Shown here in pieces: positions 8,734 through 17,743 of a stretch of 48,873 bases of DNA (its first letter is position 1; each line of letters begins with the position of its first letter). Position numbers and translations under genes: made by a program. Origin of the DNA: Clostridia bacterium. Its GTDB lineage: Bacteria > Bacillota > Clostridia > Christensenellales > CAG-314. The DNA is taken from NCBI GenBank assembly GCA_900769665.1, contig CAAGHL010000062.1:1-48873 (forward strand), read 5' to 3'. The notes beneath the pieces are model-generated. The model did not search any database. It was not told the origin of the DNA and saw nothing but the letters and a program-made list of their open reading frames with translations.

Positions 8734-9264
8734 TCACTCCACCGCAGTAAAATCCACGTGTTGCAATACGTTGTCGGCAATGTCGTATAAGGTTGCGCCA
8801 CTCTCGTCCAATACCAGGTAGTCGGGCACGTTGTCGCGCGGCAAAGCCATACTGCCGACGTTTGCGACAAGTACGCCGTTGTAATACTTCAGCATGCCTA
8901 CGTGGGTGTGACCATGTACTAGTACGTCGCCGTTTTTCAGCAGCGGCGGCATGCGCCAAGCGTTGTAACGGTCGCCGTGTGTAAAATACAATGTGCGCCC
9001 GAAGTGATACATGACGGCGCAGTCCTCTAGCGGAGTAGGCAACAATAGTTCGTCCGACGGGTAGTCGTTATTGCCTCGTAACAAATACAACGGTGCGTCA
9101 ATACACTTTAGTTCGTCAACGATGTCCTCCTGCCGAGAAAACCAACCGCCGAATATATCTCCGCAAACCACCACTTTGTCGGGGTGTAAATTGCGCACGA
9201 TTTGCACCGCTTTTCGCACGGCATTTGTGTTGCCGTGGAAATCCGAGAATACCAAAATTTTCAT
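8734..9264 (-). CDS. YfcE/MJ0936-type phosphodiesterase
   Basis: A small cytosolic metallophosphoesterase of 176 residues. It has the complete metal motif set: FSDFHGN at the N-terminus, CGDIFGG, RGNNDYP, HGDR and VHGHTHVG. Members hydrolyse artificial phosphodiesters such as bis-pNPP and need divalent metal; the natural substrate is unknown. The frame extends 22 codons further upstream, but MKILVFSDFHGN is the classical start, so ATG at 9264 is chosen although no strong ribosome site precedes it. The glgA terminator lies directly upstream, so it is probably transcribed separately. Confidence 0.87.
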   Translation of the reverse strand: MKILVFSDFHGNTNAVRKAVQIVRNLHPDKVVVCGDIFGGWFSRQEDIVDELKCIDAPLYLLRGNNDYPSDELLLPTPLEDCAVMYHFGRTLYFTHGDRYNAWRMPPLLKNGDVLVHGHTHVGMLKYYNGVLVANVGSMALPRDNVPDYLVLDESGATLYDIADNVLQHVDFTAVE

Positions 9265-9321
9265 ATACGTATACGTTTTTTCATTACATTGCAACGTCCA
9301 AAAGACGGCAATACACTCCGC

Positions 9322-9355
9322 AAAAACCAAAACAAAGCTCTGCTACAGACAGAGC
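9322..9355 (-). terminator. Terminator of the glycogen operon
   Basis: Stem CAGAGC/GCTCTG (9350-9355 and 9337-9342) with a 7-base loop. It is followed in minus-strand RNA by TTTGTTTTGGTTTTTG, 29 bases past the glgA stop. Confidence 0.85.
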
Positions 9356-9383
9356 CTTGCTTTGGGTTGTTTTGCGTAATGCA

Positions 9384-10823
9384 CTAGCGATTTAGCAATC
9401 TGTTGTACAGTTGCAGGTACTTGTTGCTGCTTTCGTTCCAACTGAAATCCTGTCCCATACCGCGGCGTTGGATCAAGCGATACACCTTGTTGCGGTCGTA
9501 CCAAAATCCGATTGCACGGCACACGGTGTACTCCAGGTCGGCGGCGTTTAGCGGAGCAAAACTAAATCCGTTGCCCTCGCCCGTCTGCTCGTTGTAACTC
9601 ATTACGGTATCTTTCAGTCCGCCCGTTTCGCGCACTATGGGCACTGCGCCGTACTTCAAAGCAATCAATTGCGTAAGTCCGCACGGCTCGAATACGCTAG
9701 GCAACACAACAAAGTCCGCAGCCGCATACAGCTTGTGCGCCAATGCGTTGTCGAAGTAGATGTTTGCAGACATCTTGTCGGGATGGCGAGAAGCAATGTC
9801 GCTAAACCAATCCTCGTAGCGTTTGTCGCCGGTACCAAGCACTACAAACTGAATGTCGTGTTGCAACAAACTTTCCGTCACGGAACACAACATGTCCAAA
9901 CCTTTTTGGTCAACAAGGCGAGAAATAAACGCAAACATCGGCACGTCCTCGCGCACGGGAAGTCCTAACGCTTGTTGCAACGCCACTTTGTTTGCGGTCT
10001 TGCCCTTGCGGAAGGTCACGCGGTTGTAGTTGACGTCAATCATCGTATCTTTGGACGGGTTGTACACGGTGTAGTCAACGCCATTTATTATTCCGCTTGT
10101 CTTGTAGCCGTACTCGCGCACGACGTAGTCCAAACCCTCGCCGTACTCTGGCGTGGCAATTTCCTTGGCGTACGTGTCGGAAACGGTAGTGATTGCGTTG
10201 CTGAACACCATTGCGCCCTTCATTACGTTTGCACAACCGTTGTCCAACAAACGGTCGTCGGTAAAATACCAATCGGGCAAACCTGTCAAGTCCTTCATGC
10301 ACTCCACGCTCATCTTGCCTTGGTACTTCAAGTTGTGTATGGTGTATACCACTTGTGCGTCCTTCAGTTGCGGACACTCGCCGAAGAAAGCGTGCTTGAG
10401 GAATGGGATAAAGCCTGCCGACCAATCGTTGCAGTGCAGTACGTCGGCATGCACGTTTAGCCACACAACTAGGTCGAGCGCCGCCTTGTTGAAGTAGGCA
10501 AAGCGTTCGTTGTCGGCGTAGCAATACATCGGTCCTTGGAAGTAGTACTCGTTGTCCAAGAAGTAGTACGTCACGTTGTCACGCACCAAACGCATTACGC
10601 CCACATACTGATGTCGCCACGAAACCTCGGTGTAGAAGTAACCTATGTACTCCATTTGTGCCTTGTAGTTAAGCTTGATTACGTCCTTGTACAACGGCAT
10701 AACCACAAAAACGTTGTTATCCTTGTTTTTGGCAACAGCTTTGGGCAATGCACCCAACACGTCGCCAAGACCGCCGCTTTTGGCAAACGGCTCTACCTCT
10801 GCCGAAAAATAAAATATGTTCAT
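9384..10823 (-). CDS. glgA: Glycogen synthase
   Basis: Transfers glucose from ADP-glucose to the growing alpha-1,4-glucan (GT5 family, cytosol). At 479 residues it has the expected length. The N-terminus MNIFYFSAEVEPFAKSGGLGD carries the ADP-glucose-binding K-x-G-G-L motif, and FEPCGLTQL with ETGGL near the C-terminus is the second nucleotide-sugar motif. The open frame begins earlier, but the ATG at 10823 follows GGAGGG and gives the conserved start. It is the last gene of glgC-glgD-glgA, 107 bases after glgD. No branching enzyme or phosphorylase is in the window. Confidence 0.95.
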   Translation of the reverse strand: MNIFYFSAEVEPFAKSGGLGDVLGALPKAVAKNKDNNVFVVMPLYKDVIKLNYKAQMEYIGYFYTEVSWRHQYVGVMRLVRDNVTYYFLDNEYYFQGPMYCYADNERFAYFNKAALDLVVWLNVHADVLHCNDWSAGFIPFLKHAFFGECPQLKDAQVVYTIHNLKYQGKMSVECMKDLTGLPDWYFTDDRLLDNGCANVMKGAMVFSNAITTVSDTYAKEIATPEYGEGLDYVVREYGYKTSGIINGVDYTVYNPSKDTMIDVNYNRVTFRKGKTANKVALQQALGLPVREDVPMFAFISRLVDQKGLDMLCSVTESLLQHDIQFVVLGTGDKRYEDWFSDIASRHPDKMSANIYFDNALAHKLYAAADFVVLPSVFEPCGLTQLIALKYGAVPIVRETGGLKDTVMSYNEQTGEGNGFSFAPLNAADLEYTVCRAIGFWYDRNKVYRLIQRRGMGQDFSWNESSNKYLQLYNRLLNR

Positions 10824-10930
10824 TGTTTGTACCCTCCTAAAACTTCGGTAATGCGCGGTATGGCAAATTGCGACCAATTTCGTTGCGTCTTGCCATACAA
10901 CGCAAAACAATGTTTACTTTGTTGCGACTA

Positions 10931-12010
10931 CTAAATAGTCCTACGCTTGCCCACTACCACGGGGAAGTCGGGTTGACCGACAAGTTCCTTACCCTTGAGT
11001 ATCACGCAATCCTTGTCGATTATACAGCAACTCAAGCGCACGTTTTGCGATACGACGGTATCTTGCATTACGATACAATCCTTGACGACTGCGCCCTCCT
11101 CCACGGTAACTCCGCGGAACAAAATGCTGTTTTCCACCTTGCCGTTGATTACGCAACCATCGGCAATGAAGCTGGACGAAACTTCGGCGTGCTCCATATA
11201 TCTTGTAGGTACACGATCCTTTACCTTGGTAAGGATGTGATTGTCGGCAATAAACAAGCTCTTTCTGACGTCGCTACGCATCAAATCCATACTGACGCGG
11301 AAGTAGCTTTCCGTATCGGTAATTGTTGCAAGGTAGCCGTCGAAGCAATACCCTACAACCTTGTGGCGTTTGATATAGCCTGCGATAAGGTCGTTGTAGA
11401 ATGTCTTTTTGCCAATCATTTGGTAGCGTTCCAATACGTTTACAAGCAAGTCCTTGGTAAAGACATAGTACCCGACAAGGCGGTTGTCGCTGTCGTCGGA
11501 AATACCTTTTACCGTGCCGTCTTTGGCAACGTCGACGTACACGCCCTTGTCCTTGCTGTGTTGGTACACAACGGTAAGGTCGGCACCGCTTTCCAAGTGA
11601 GTGTTGACAACGTCGTCAAAGCGCAAGTTGCACACATTGTTGCAGTCGGCAACTACCACGTACTTTTGCGTACTGCGCTTGAGGTAATGTATTACGCCCG
11701 TCAACATCTTTATGCGGTCGTCGGTTTCGTTGCTGTTGGCACTAAACGGCGGCAAGAAACGCAAACCGTATTTTTTGCGTGCCAAACCCCACGGCTTTCC
11801 GCTGCCGATGTGGTCCAAAAGCGATTGGTAGTTGTACTCCGTAGCAACGCCGACATTGACAATGCCGCTGTTGACCATGTTGCTGAGTACGAAGTCGATA
11901 AGGCGGTAACGCCCTGCAAAGGGGATTGCAGCAACACTGCGCAAACGAGTAAGCTCGCCTATGTCGGCGTCGGCATTGGAAGTAAGTATTACGCCCATTG
12001 TATCGATCAT
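10931..12010 (-). CDS. glgD: Glucose-1-phosphate adenylyltransferase subunit GlgD
   Basis: Regulatory partner of GlgC in Bacillota, 359 residues. It keeps the nucleotidyltransferase fold (PFAGRYRLIDFVLSNM near residue 30) and a C-terminal left-handed beta-helix, but the catalytic glycine-rich loop of GlgC is replaced by TSNADADIGELT, as is usual for GlgD. In the family it forms a hetero-oligomer with GlgC and raises its activity. The ATG overlaps the glgC stop by four bases (ATGA), with GGAGGT inside the glgC tail, so the two are translationally coupled, fitting a fixed subunit ratio. Confidence 0.94.
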   Translation of the reverse strand: MIDTMGVILTSNADADIGELTRLRSVAAIPFAGRYRLIDFVLSNMVNSGIVNVGVATEYNYQSLLDHIGSGKPWGLARKKYGLRFLPPFSANSNETDDRIKMLTGVIHYLKRSTQKYVVVADCNNVCNLRFDDVVNTHLESGADLTVVYQHSKDKGVYVDVAKDGTVKGISDDSDNRLVGYYVFTKDLLVNVLERYQMIGKKTFYNDLIAGYIKRHKVVGYCFDGYLATITDTESYFRVSMDLMRSDVRKSLFIADNHILTKVKDRVPTRYMEHAEVSSSFIADGCVINGKVENSILFRGVTVEEGAVVKDCIVMQDTVVSQNVRLSCCIIDKDCVILKGKELVGQPDFPVVVGKRRTI

Positions 12011-13227
12011 TGTTGTTTACCTCCGTTTACGTCGCTTGTAATCATGCTGTTGGGCGCAAGTTTCACGCCCTCGCCCACGTGTACGTCACTGCCGACAAGG
12101 CTTACGCCGCCGCTACAATAGGGGGAAACGTGCGTTTCGTCGCCGCTTGCGCCGACGGAAGATTTTTTTCCGATTACGGCGTTTTCGCCTACGATTGTCT
12201 TGACAACTCGTGCGCCTGCGCAGATTTTTGCACCTGACAACACCACGCTGTCGACAACTTCCGCACCGCGCTCCACCGTTACGCCGTCGCTGACGATACT
12301 GTGCTTGACAGTGCCGTCCAAGTAGCAACCTTCGGTAATCAGGCTGTCGGACAACTTGGCGTGCGTGCCGACAAAGTGCGGACATTGCAAGGTAGATTTG
12401 GACAAAATCGGCCAATCGGGATCGGCGAGATTAAGCGTGTTTTCGTCAAGTAGGTCCATGTTTGCCTTCCACAGGCTTTCCACTGTTCCTACATCCTTCC
12501 AATAGCCTTGGAACTCGTAGCCGAACATGCCCTTACCTGCCGACAACATTTTGGGAATAACGTTTTTGCCGAAGTCGTTTGCACTTGTCGGATCATTTTC
12601 GTCGGAGATAAGCTCGTTACGAAGTACGCTCCACTTGAATATGTAAATACCCATGCTTGCCGTATTGCTCTTGGGTTGCTTGGGTTTTTCCTCAAAGTCG
12701 ACAATACGCCCGTTGTCGTCGCAACTCAAAATACCGAAACGACTTGCCTCGGCAGGATCGACGGAAATCATTGCAATGGTACAATCGGCGTTCTTCTTTA
12801 TGTGGTACGCCAACATTTTGTTGTAGTCCATTTTGTAGATGTGGTCGCCGCTGAGAATCAACACATTGTCGGGATTAAACTTGTCGATAAACTCGATATT
12901 TTGGTAAATGGCATTTGCCGTACCCTTGTACCACTCGCCCTCTTTCTCGCGCATGTAGGGAGGCAAAATGTACACACCGCCGTTGTTGACGTCAAGGTCC
13001 CATGCTTGTCCGTTGCCGATGTAAGTGTTAAGTTCCAACGGCTTGTACTGCGTCAGGATTCCTACGGTGTCTATCCCCGATTGCGCACAGTTTGTCAGCG
13101 GAAAGTCGATGATACGGTATTTGCCCCCGTAGGGTACGGCAGGCTTGGCAATGTTGCGCGTCAGTACGCCTAAGCGACTGCCTTGTCCGCCTGCAAGAAT
13201 CATTGCTATACAATGTTTGTTTGTCAT
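12007..13227 (-). CDS. glgC: Glucose-1-phosphate adenylyltransferase (ADP-glucose pyrophosphorylase)
   Basis: Catalyses ATP plus glucose-1-phosphate to ADP-glucose plus pyrophosphate, the committed step of glycogen synthesis. It has 406 residues. The catalytic loop GGQGSRLG (near residue 13), KPAVPYGGKYRIIDF, the substrate region GTANAIYQN and the metal-binding SGDHIYKMDY are intact, followed by a beta-helix domain. It is the first gene of the operon, with AAGGAG before the ATG. Control by metabolites is expected from the family. Confidence 0.96.
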   Translation of the reverse strand: MTNKHCIAMILAGGQGSRLGVLTRNIAKPAVPYGGKYRIIDFPLTNCAQSGIDTVGILTQYKPLELNTYIGNGQAWDLDVNNGGVYILPPYMREKEGEWYKGTANAIYQNIEFIDKFNPDNVLILSGDHIYKMDYNKMLAYHIKKNADCTIAMISVDPAEASRFGILSCDDNGRIVDFEEKPKQPKSNTASMGIYIFKWSVLRNELISDENDPTSANDFGKNVIPKMLSAGKGMFGYEFQGYWKDVGTVESLWKANMDLLDENTLNLADPDWPILSKSTLQCPHFVGTHAKLSDSLITEGCYLDGTVKHSIVSDGVTVERGAEVVDSVVLSGAKICAGARVVKTIVGENAVIGKKSSVGASGDETHVSPYCSGGVSLVGSDVHVGEGVKLAPNSMITSDVNGGKQQ

Positions 13228-13379
13228 ATATTTCTTTCTCCTTCCGAGAATTAAGTTACATTTTTTGCCAAACAGGCTTGGCTTTATCGGTCGTGAGTGT
13301 TGAAATGTCGAATGAGTTTCACTCTACAAAAAGGGTTACGACAAAACAACAAAAACACCTAACCGCAAAAGAACTTCGA

Positions 13380-13676
13380 CTAATCGATGTCGATGTGTTC
13401 GATGTCCTTTTTGTCGCTACGTTTATACACGACGAAACGATTGCCGACCACAATTACGGGGTCGCAACCGAGTACGTTGCACACGTCGGCGCACATGTCG
13501 CGAGCGGTAGACTCACAAGATTTGAGGGCGGACACCTTGACAATTTCGTGATTGTACAAACCGACCTCGATTTCGTTGACGATGTTGTCCGTCAAGTCGC
13601 CCTTGCCGATGATTACCGTCGGCTTGAGCGTATTTGCCAATGCTTTCAATTTGCTACGTTGTTTGGTAGTTATCAT
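13380..13676 (-). CDS. yhbY: YhbY family RNA-binding protein
   Basis: A 98-residue CRM-domain protein that in other bacteria associates with pre-50S ribosomal particles. The start MITTKQRSKLKALAN, the segment VIIGKGDLTDNIVNEI and the C-terminal VIVVGNRFVVYKRS are typical. The frame extends 18 codons upstream, but the ATG at 13676 follows AGGAG. In many Bacillota yhbY lies beside obgE, as it does here, though separated by a 500-base gap. One copy of the shared intergenic motif lies 54 bases upstream. Confidence 0.9.
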   Translation of the reverse strand: MITTKQRSKLKALANTLKPTVIIGKGDLTDNIVNEIEVGLYNHEIVKVSALKSCESTARDMCADVCNVLGCDPVIVVGNRFVVYKRSDKKDIEHIDID

Positions 13677-13729
13677 TTGTTTACTCCTAATACTATATAA
13701 GGGCGCGTCCGCGAGATTGCCACGGCACA

Positions 13730-13749
13730 ACCTAACGTTGACGAGTAGG
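13730..13749 (+). repeat. Shared intergenic motif, copy 1
   Basis: ACCTAACGTTGACGAGTAGG, one mismatch (C to T) from the core found at 33475-33494 and, inverted, at 18042-18061. It lies just upstream of yhbY. Confidence 0.6.
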
Positions 13750-13907
13750 ACTACTTACATTACTACGGCTACATCAGTAACATTGTTGCCTGCAATAAGG
13801 TGCCTCGCAATGACATTGTTTGTACTTTTGCGGCATTAGACTAACTGCAAATTGATGTAATAACAATACGTCCAAACCCTTTATTGCCACATTGTATTAC
13901 GTCACGT

Positions 13908-14145
13908 GTTGCCGCGACCTGCGCGTGGCGACACCCCTTGCGGGGGATGTTGGGGATGCTCACCCCAACGTAGTGCATTAGATGCGGCGAGCAGCCGCAC
14001 CCTTGTTAGTCCGACCGCGATGTGGTCTTCGTGCGGTAGCACAAAGAGCAACCCTTGCTCGACTGCATGCGCACGTCATCGCGCGTGTGGTCGGAGTTCG
14101 TACATGACGAGGCTGAACGAGCACGTAGCGCGTAGATGCCGTGCT
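13908..14145 (+). ncRNA. Candidate structured RNA of unknown family
   Basis: A GC-rich, hairpin-dense block in a 500-base non-coding gap. Stems seen in order: 9 bp at 13908-13916/13924-13932; CCCC/GGGG at 13934-13937/13942-13945; 7 bp GTTGGGG/CCCCAAC at 13949-13969; 6 bp TGCGGC/GCCGCA at 13983-13999; a long closing stem TCCGACC/GGTCGGA with inner GCGATG/CATCGC at 14010-14095, holding two hairpins (GTGC/GCAC at 14031-14042 and GAGCAA/TTGCTC at 14046-14060); and AGCACG/CGTGCT at 14120-14145. Two pairs in the first stem are G-U only on the plus strand, which weakly favours plus-strand RNA. It does not show RNase P, tmRNA or SRP signatures. No clear promoter is visible. Confidence 0.35.
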
Positions 14146-14176
14146 ATACGCCGTTGTCCCACTTTTTCTCAGTTAA

Positions 14177-15439
14177 TTAGTCTACAAAATCGAACTCAAT
14201 ATCCCCCACAATCACCGTCGAACCATCTTTTGCGCCATGTTTTCTCAACTCGGCAATAACGCCCTTGTCCTTCAATACGCGTTGGAAGTAACGGAAACTG
14301 TCGTAGTCGTCAAGGTTGACTTTGCGTGACAAAATCTCCACCAAGCCGCCGGTGACCTCGAACACGTCTTCCTCCAGTTCCTCGATTTCGAAGGTTTCCT
14401 CGACTTCCTTGTCAAGGGACACGGGCGTGTACTCCAAGGGTTTGGGTTCGGGCAAGGTTTCCAAAATGCCGACGAGCGTTTCCAACAGCTTGTCCACTCC
14501 TTCGTGAATGAGCGTCATCATTGGGATGATGGTATATTTATCACCGTATTTTTCACGGAAACGAGCAAGATTTTCTTCGGCGTTCGGCATGTCCATTTTG
14601 TTGGCGACAACCACCATCGGCAGTTGCTTCAACGCCTCGTCGTAGGTGTATATTTCGTGATTTATGAGCTCGAAGTCGTCTAGCGGATCGCGCCCCTCAC
14701 TGCCGGAGATGTCCAACACGTGCACCAAAATGCGTGTGCGCTCGATGTGGCGCAAAAAGCTGTGTCCGAGCCCCGCACCTTCGCTTGCACCTTCGATCAG
14801 TCCGGGGATATCCGCCATAACAAAGCTTTTGTCGTAGTAACCGACAACGCCCAAGTTGGGGTTTAACGTGGTAAAGTGGTAGTTGGCGATCTTGGGTTTT
14901 GCGTCGGAAACAACGCTAAGCAAGGTGCTTTTGCCCACGTTGGGGAAGCCGACCAAGCCTACGTCGGCAATGGTTTTCAGCTCCAACACCACTTCGTGCT
15001 CCTTGGTTTTTACACCATGTTCCGCAAAGCTGGGGGACTGTCTGCGTGCCGTGGCAAAGTGACGATTTCCTCGTCCGCCCTTGCCGCCTGCCGCAATTAC
15101 AGTGCGTTGTCCGTCGGCGTACATATCGGCGACGATTTCGCCGTCAACGGTTTTGACCACCGTACCGACGGGAACGCGCACAATCAAGTCCTTGCCTTGC
15201 TTGCCGTAGCAATTTTTGCGGCTGCCGTTTTCGCCGTCCTCGGCACGAAAATGCTTTTGGAAGTGGAAAGCGTTGAGGGTGTTTTCCGCCGTGGTAGCCT
15301 CAAACACGATGTCGCCGCCCTTACCGCCGTCGCCGCCGTCAGGTCCGCCGTTTGCAACGTATTTTTCCGTATGTAAACTTGCCGAACCGTTGCCGCCGTT
15401 GCCCGCTTTGATGTAGATTTTTACTTTGTCGATAAACAT
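14177..15439 (-). CDS. obgE: Obg family GTPase
   Basis: An essential GTPase linked to late 50S ribosome assembly and stress signalling, 420 residues. The glycine-rich Obg fold comes first (KAGNGGNGSASLHTEKY, GGKGG motifs), then the G domain with GFPNVGKSTLL (P-loop, near residue 165), DIPGLIEGA and NKMD, and last an OCT-type C-terminal domain. The ATG at 15439 is chosen over an ATG seven codons earlier because it follows GGAG and matches the conserved MFIDKVKI start. It is the last gene of nth-gltD-like-obgE. Confidence 0.96.
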   Translation of the reverse strand: MFIDKVKIYIKAGNGGNGSASLHTEKYVANGGPDGGDGGKGGDIVFEATTAENTLNAFHFQKHFRAEDGENGSRKNCYGKQGKDLIVRVPVGTVVKTVDGEIVADMYADGQRTVIAAGGKGGRGNRHFATARRQSPSFAEHGVKTKEHEVVLELKTIADVGLVGFPNVGKSTLLSVVSDAKPKIANYHFTTLNPNLGVVGYYDKSFVMADIPGLIEGASEGAGLGHSFLRHIERTRILVHVLDISGSEGRDPLDDFELINHEIYTYDEALKQLPMVVVANKMDMPNAEENLARFREKYGDKYTIIPMMTLIHEGVDKLLETLVGILETLPEPKPLEYTPVSLDKEVEETFEIEELEEDVFEVTGGLVEILSRKVNLDDYDSFRYFQRVLKDKGVIAELRKHGAKDGSTVIVGDIEFDFVD

Positions 15440-15554
15440 ATAAAACTTCTCCGACTGCAAAGGTTTTGTTGCCGCTTGCCAACGTAGTCACACGCCCAAG
15501 CAATGCCAACACCCTTGCGCTATTGTTGTATGTAATGCGAGTTTCAGTCGCTTT

Positions 15555-16724
15555 TTACTTGTCGATGTTGTTGCCTTGCGTATTGCAAATTGCCGCAAAA
15601 GCTCGTTTTGCGTCGCCTACCGCCTCGGAAACAAGCGAGTGTCCGATTGCGTCGCCGCCACAGTACAAATTGCCACCAACACAGCCGTTGTCGTCCACCG
15701 ATACGCGCCTGTCCGTCGCAAAAGTATTTTCGTCTAGTCCGTTGCCAAGTGCCGCCACCACGTAGTCGCAAACAAAGTCGTGCGTAACGTCGGTAATGGT
15801 CAGCTTGCCGCGCCCGTCGTTGATCGTTTCGGCAAAGGTAGCGACAAGTTTGCCGTCGCTTTGGCGAACAATGCGTGTAGGCGCAAGGTTTGTTTGCATT
15901 GCCACGCCGTCTTGCACCGAGGCTTGCACTTCCTTGGCGTAGGCAGGCATATCGGCAATTTTTCGACGGTAGCAAATTGTGGTTTTGCCTCCCGAACGTG
16001 CGTTTTTGCGTGCGCAGTCCATTGCTGTATTGCCGCCGCCGACAACTATCACGTTGCCGACCACGTCGCCTCGCAAAAATTCGTCAGCGCCCGTAACGTA
16101 CTCTTCACCGTCGATACCAAGCTTGTAGGCAACCATCGTGCCGCAAGCAAGGTACACGTAGTCGTAGGCCGTTTGCAGTGTTTGCAACTTTGCATTGTCG
16201 ACGTACTCGTGCACTACGGCAATGTCGCTGTCGATAACTTCCGCGACGATTTTGTCGAGAGCCTCGTGCGGCAAACGGAATTGCGGCAAGGAGTACAGCG
16301 TGTGCAGTAGCTCGTTCGCTTCGTACAAGGTGACGTCCGCACCCTCTTCGTAGCACTTGACTGCAAAGGTAACGCCGCTAACGCCGCCGCCGACCACTGC
16401 CACGTGCTTGCCGACAAGCTTTGTTCCGCGCCTTGCGACATCGTAGCCGACCTCGCCAAACACAGTGCGCTCGCACAAGGGCATATCCACAGCTTGTCCG
16501 CGCCTAGACAGCACGCAGTTGCCGCGACACTGCTCGTCGTGGGGGCAAATGTAACCGCACACTTCGCCAAAGGGGTGTCCGACGGTTTGCACGGCTTGTT
16601 GCAAGTTGCCGTCCTTGACATATGCCAAAAACGTAGGAATATCGGTATTTGCAGGACAATGCAAACGGCACATGGGTTTGCCGCAATTCAAACAACGCGC
16701 GGCAATTGTTGTAATGTCTGTCAT
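15555..16724 (-). CDS. GltD-like NAD(P)H flavoprotein oxidoreductase
   Basis: A 389-residue protein related to the small subunit of glutamate synthase. The N-terminal Cys-rich region (CLNCGKPMCRLHCP, then CGYICPHDEQCRGNC) resembles the Fe-S-binding segment of GltD. Two Rossmann motifs follow: VAVVGGGVSG near residue 108 (FAD) and VIVVGGGNTAMD near residue 220 (NADPH). No gltB or partner reductase is near, so it may feed electrons to an unlinked enzyme rather than make glutamate. Its ATG overlaps the nth stop by one base (TAATG), and AAGGTAG lies in the nth tail, so translation is coupled. Confidence 0.85.
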   Translation of the reverse strand: MTDITTIAARCLNCGKPMCRLHCPANTDIPTFLAYVKDGNLQQAVQTVGHPFGEVCGYICPHDEQCRGNCVLSRRGQAVDMPLCERTVFGEVGYDVARRGTKLVGKHVAVVGGGVSGVTFAVKCYEEGADVTLYEANELLHTLYSLPQFRLPHEALDKIVAEVIDSDIAVVHEYVDNAKLQTLQTAYDYVYLACGTMVAYKLGIDGEEYVTGADEFLRGDVVGNVIVVGGGNTAMDCARKNARSGGKTTICYRRKIADMPAYAKEVQASVQDGVAMQTNLAPTRIVRQSDGKLVATFAETINDGRGKLTITDVTHDFVCDYVVAALGNGLDENTFATDRRVSVDDNGCVGGNLYCGGDAIGHSLVSEAVGDAKRAFAAICNTQGNNIDK

Positions 16725-17362
16725 TAGCTGTCTACCTTATTGTTGGTGCGATAGTACTTACAAAGGTTGCGTACCGAGCATTTGTCGCAAAGCGGATGTT
16801 GCGCCTTGCACACGTATCTGCCGTGTAGCAATATGTAGTGATGGCTGTCTGCCCACTCTTCGGGCGGTATGGCAGCCATTAGTTGTTTTTCCGTATCGAG
16901 TACGTTGGTTGCGTCGGCAATGCCCAAGCGGTTGGACACCCGAAACACGTGCGTATCCACCGCAATGGCTTGTCCGCCGAAACCCACGGCATACACCACG
17001 TTTGCCGTCTTGCGCCCTACGCCCGACAAGGAACGTAGCGACTCGATGTCCGACGGCACTTGACCGTCGAAACGCGCGACGATGTCGGAGGACATTTCAT
17101 GCAAGTACTTGGCTTTGCTGTGGTAAAATCCGCACGAGTGTATCAGCTCCTCGATTTGTTCGACCGGCATATCCACCATTTTTTGCGGAGTGTCGGCAAC
17201 GGCAAACAGCGACGGCGTAACCTTGTTGACGCGCTTGTCGGTGCATTGCGCACTGAGTATGACGGCAACAAGTAGCTCGAACGGATTGTTGAAGTTTAGC
17301 TCGCTTTTGGCATTGGGAAAGTCTTTCGCCAAGGTTGCGAGGATTTCTTTTGTATCGCACAT
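16724..17362 (-). CDS. nth: Endonuclease III (DNA glycosylase/AP lyase)
   Basis: Removes oxidised pyrimidines and cleaves the abasic strand in base excision repair. It has 212 residues, the normal length. The helix-hairpin-helix LSGVGRKTANVV carries catalytic Lys118, and VDTHVFR carries Asp136. The 4Fe-4S cluster ligands Cys185, Cys192, Cys195 and Cys201 have the correct C-x6-C-x2-C-x5-C spacing. The ATG at 17362 has no ribosome site; a promoter upstream places the transcript start at or beside the A of ATG, so the mRNA would be leaderless. The longer open frame upstream crosses that promoter and is rejected. Confidence 0.95.
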   Translation of the reverse strand: MCDTKEILATLAKDFPNAKSELNFNNPFELLVAVILSAQCTDKRVNKVTPSLFAVADTPQKMVDMPVEQIEELIHSCGFYHSKAKYLHEMSSDIVARFDGQVPSDIESLRSLSGVGRKTANVVYAVGFGGQAIAVDTHVFRVSNRLGIADATNVLDTEKQLMAAIPPEEWADSHHYILLHGRYVCKAQHPLCDKCSVRNLCKYYRTNNKVDS

Positions 17363-17368
17363 ATATTT

Positions 17369-17397
17369 ATTATATACTAACAAGAATTTTTTTTCAA
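17369..17397 (-). promoter_or_regulatory. nth promoter predicted to make leaderless mRNA
   Basis: TTGAAA (17392-17397), a 17-base spacer and TATAAT (17369-17374). Only six bases (AAATAT) separate the -10 box from the nth ATG. Confidence 0.7.
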
Positions 17398-17491
17398 GGC
17401 TTTGTTCGTAGCTTTTTGTAGGCAAAAACAAACATTTTGCCGCAAAAGTACATTTTTGACTTAATCGCAAGCCGACCGCACCGCAACCCAA

Positions 17492-17743
17492 CTACAAACG
17501 CACGATTGTTTGTCCGTTCATGGTTTGCTTGATGAGGAAAAATCCGACAAAAGTTTCCGCATCGGACAACGCCGCGCCGTATGCTCGGTAGGCGTCGACG
17601 CGCATTTTGACCGACAGTCCGCAACCGACGTTTGCCGAACGAGGCGTAGAAATGAGCGAACAGATAACTCCACGTGACAGCAAAAAATTGTATGCGCGCA
17701 TGGAAACGCTCCGCGAACGATACACCGCTATTACATATTCCAT
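17492..17743 (-). CDS. DUF3343 small protein, putative sulphur/selenium carrier
   Basis: An 83-residue protein with the look of DUF3343: an N-terminal strand-helix unit and the segment ISTPRSANVGCGLSVKM, in which the GCG cysteine is the conserved residue thought to carry a persulphide or selenide, by analogy with TusA-like proteins. The ATG follows AAGGAG. It faces away from a cysteine desulfurase-like gene 500 bases off, and such pairs are known from selenium and sulphur transfer loci. No selD or yedF is in the window, so a role in selenium use is only a guess. Confidence 0.75.
   Translation of the reverse strand: MEYVIAVYRSRSVSMRAYNFLLSRGVICSLISTPRSANVGCGLSVKMRVDAYRAYGAALSDAETFVGFFLIKQTMNGQTIVRL

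Noticed and set aside
13908..14145. RNase P RNA, tmRNA or SRP RNA
   Set aside because: None of the conserved sequence blocks of these RNAs is visible on either strand.
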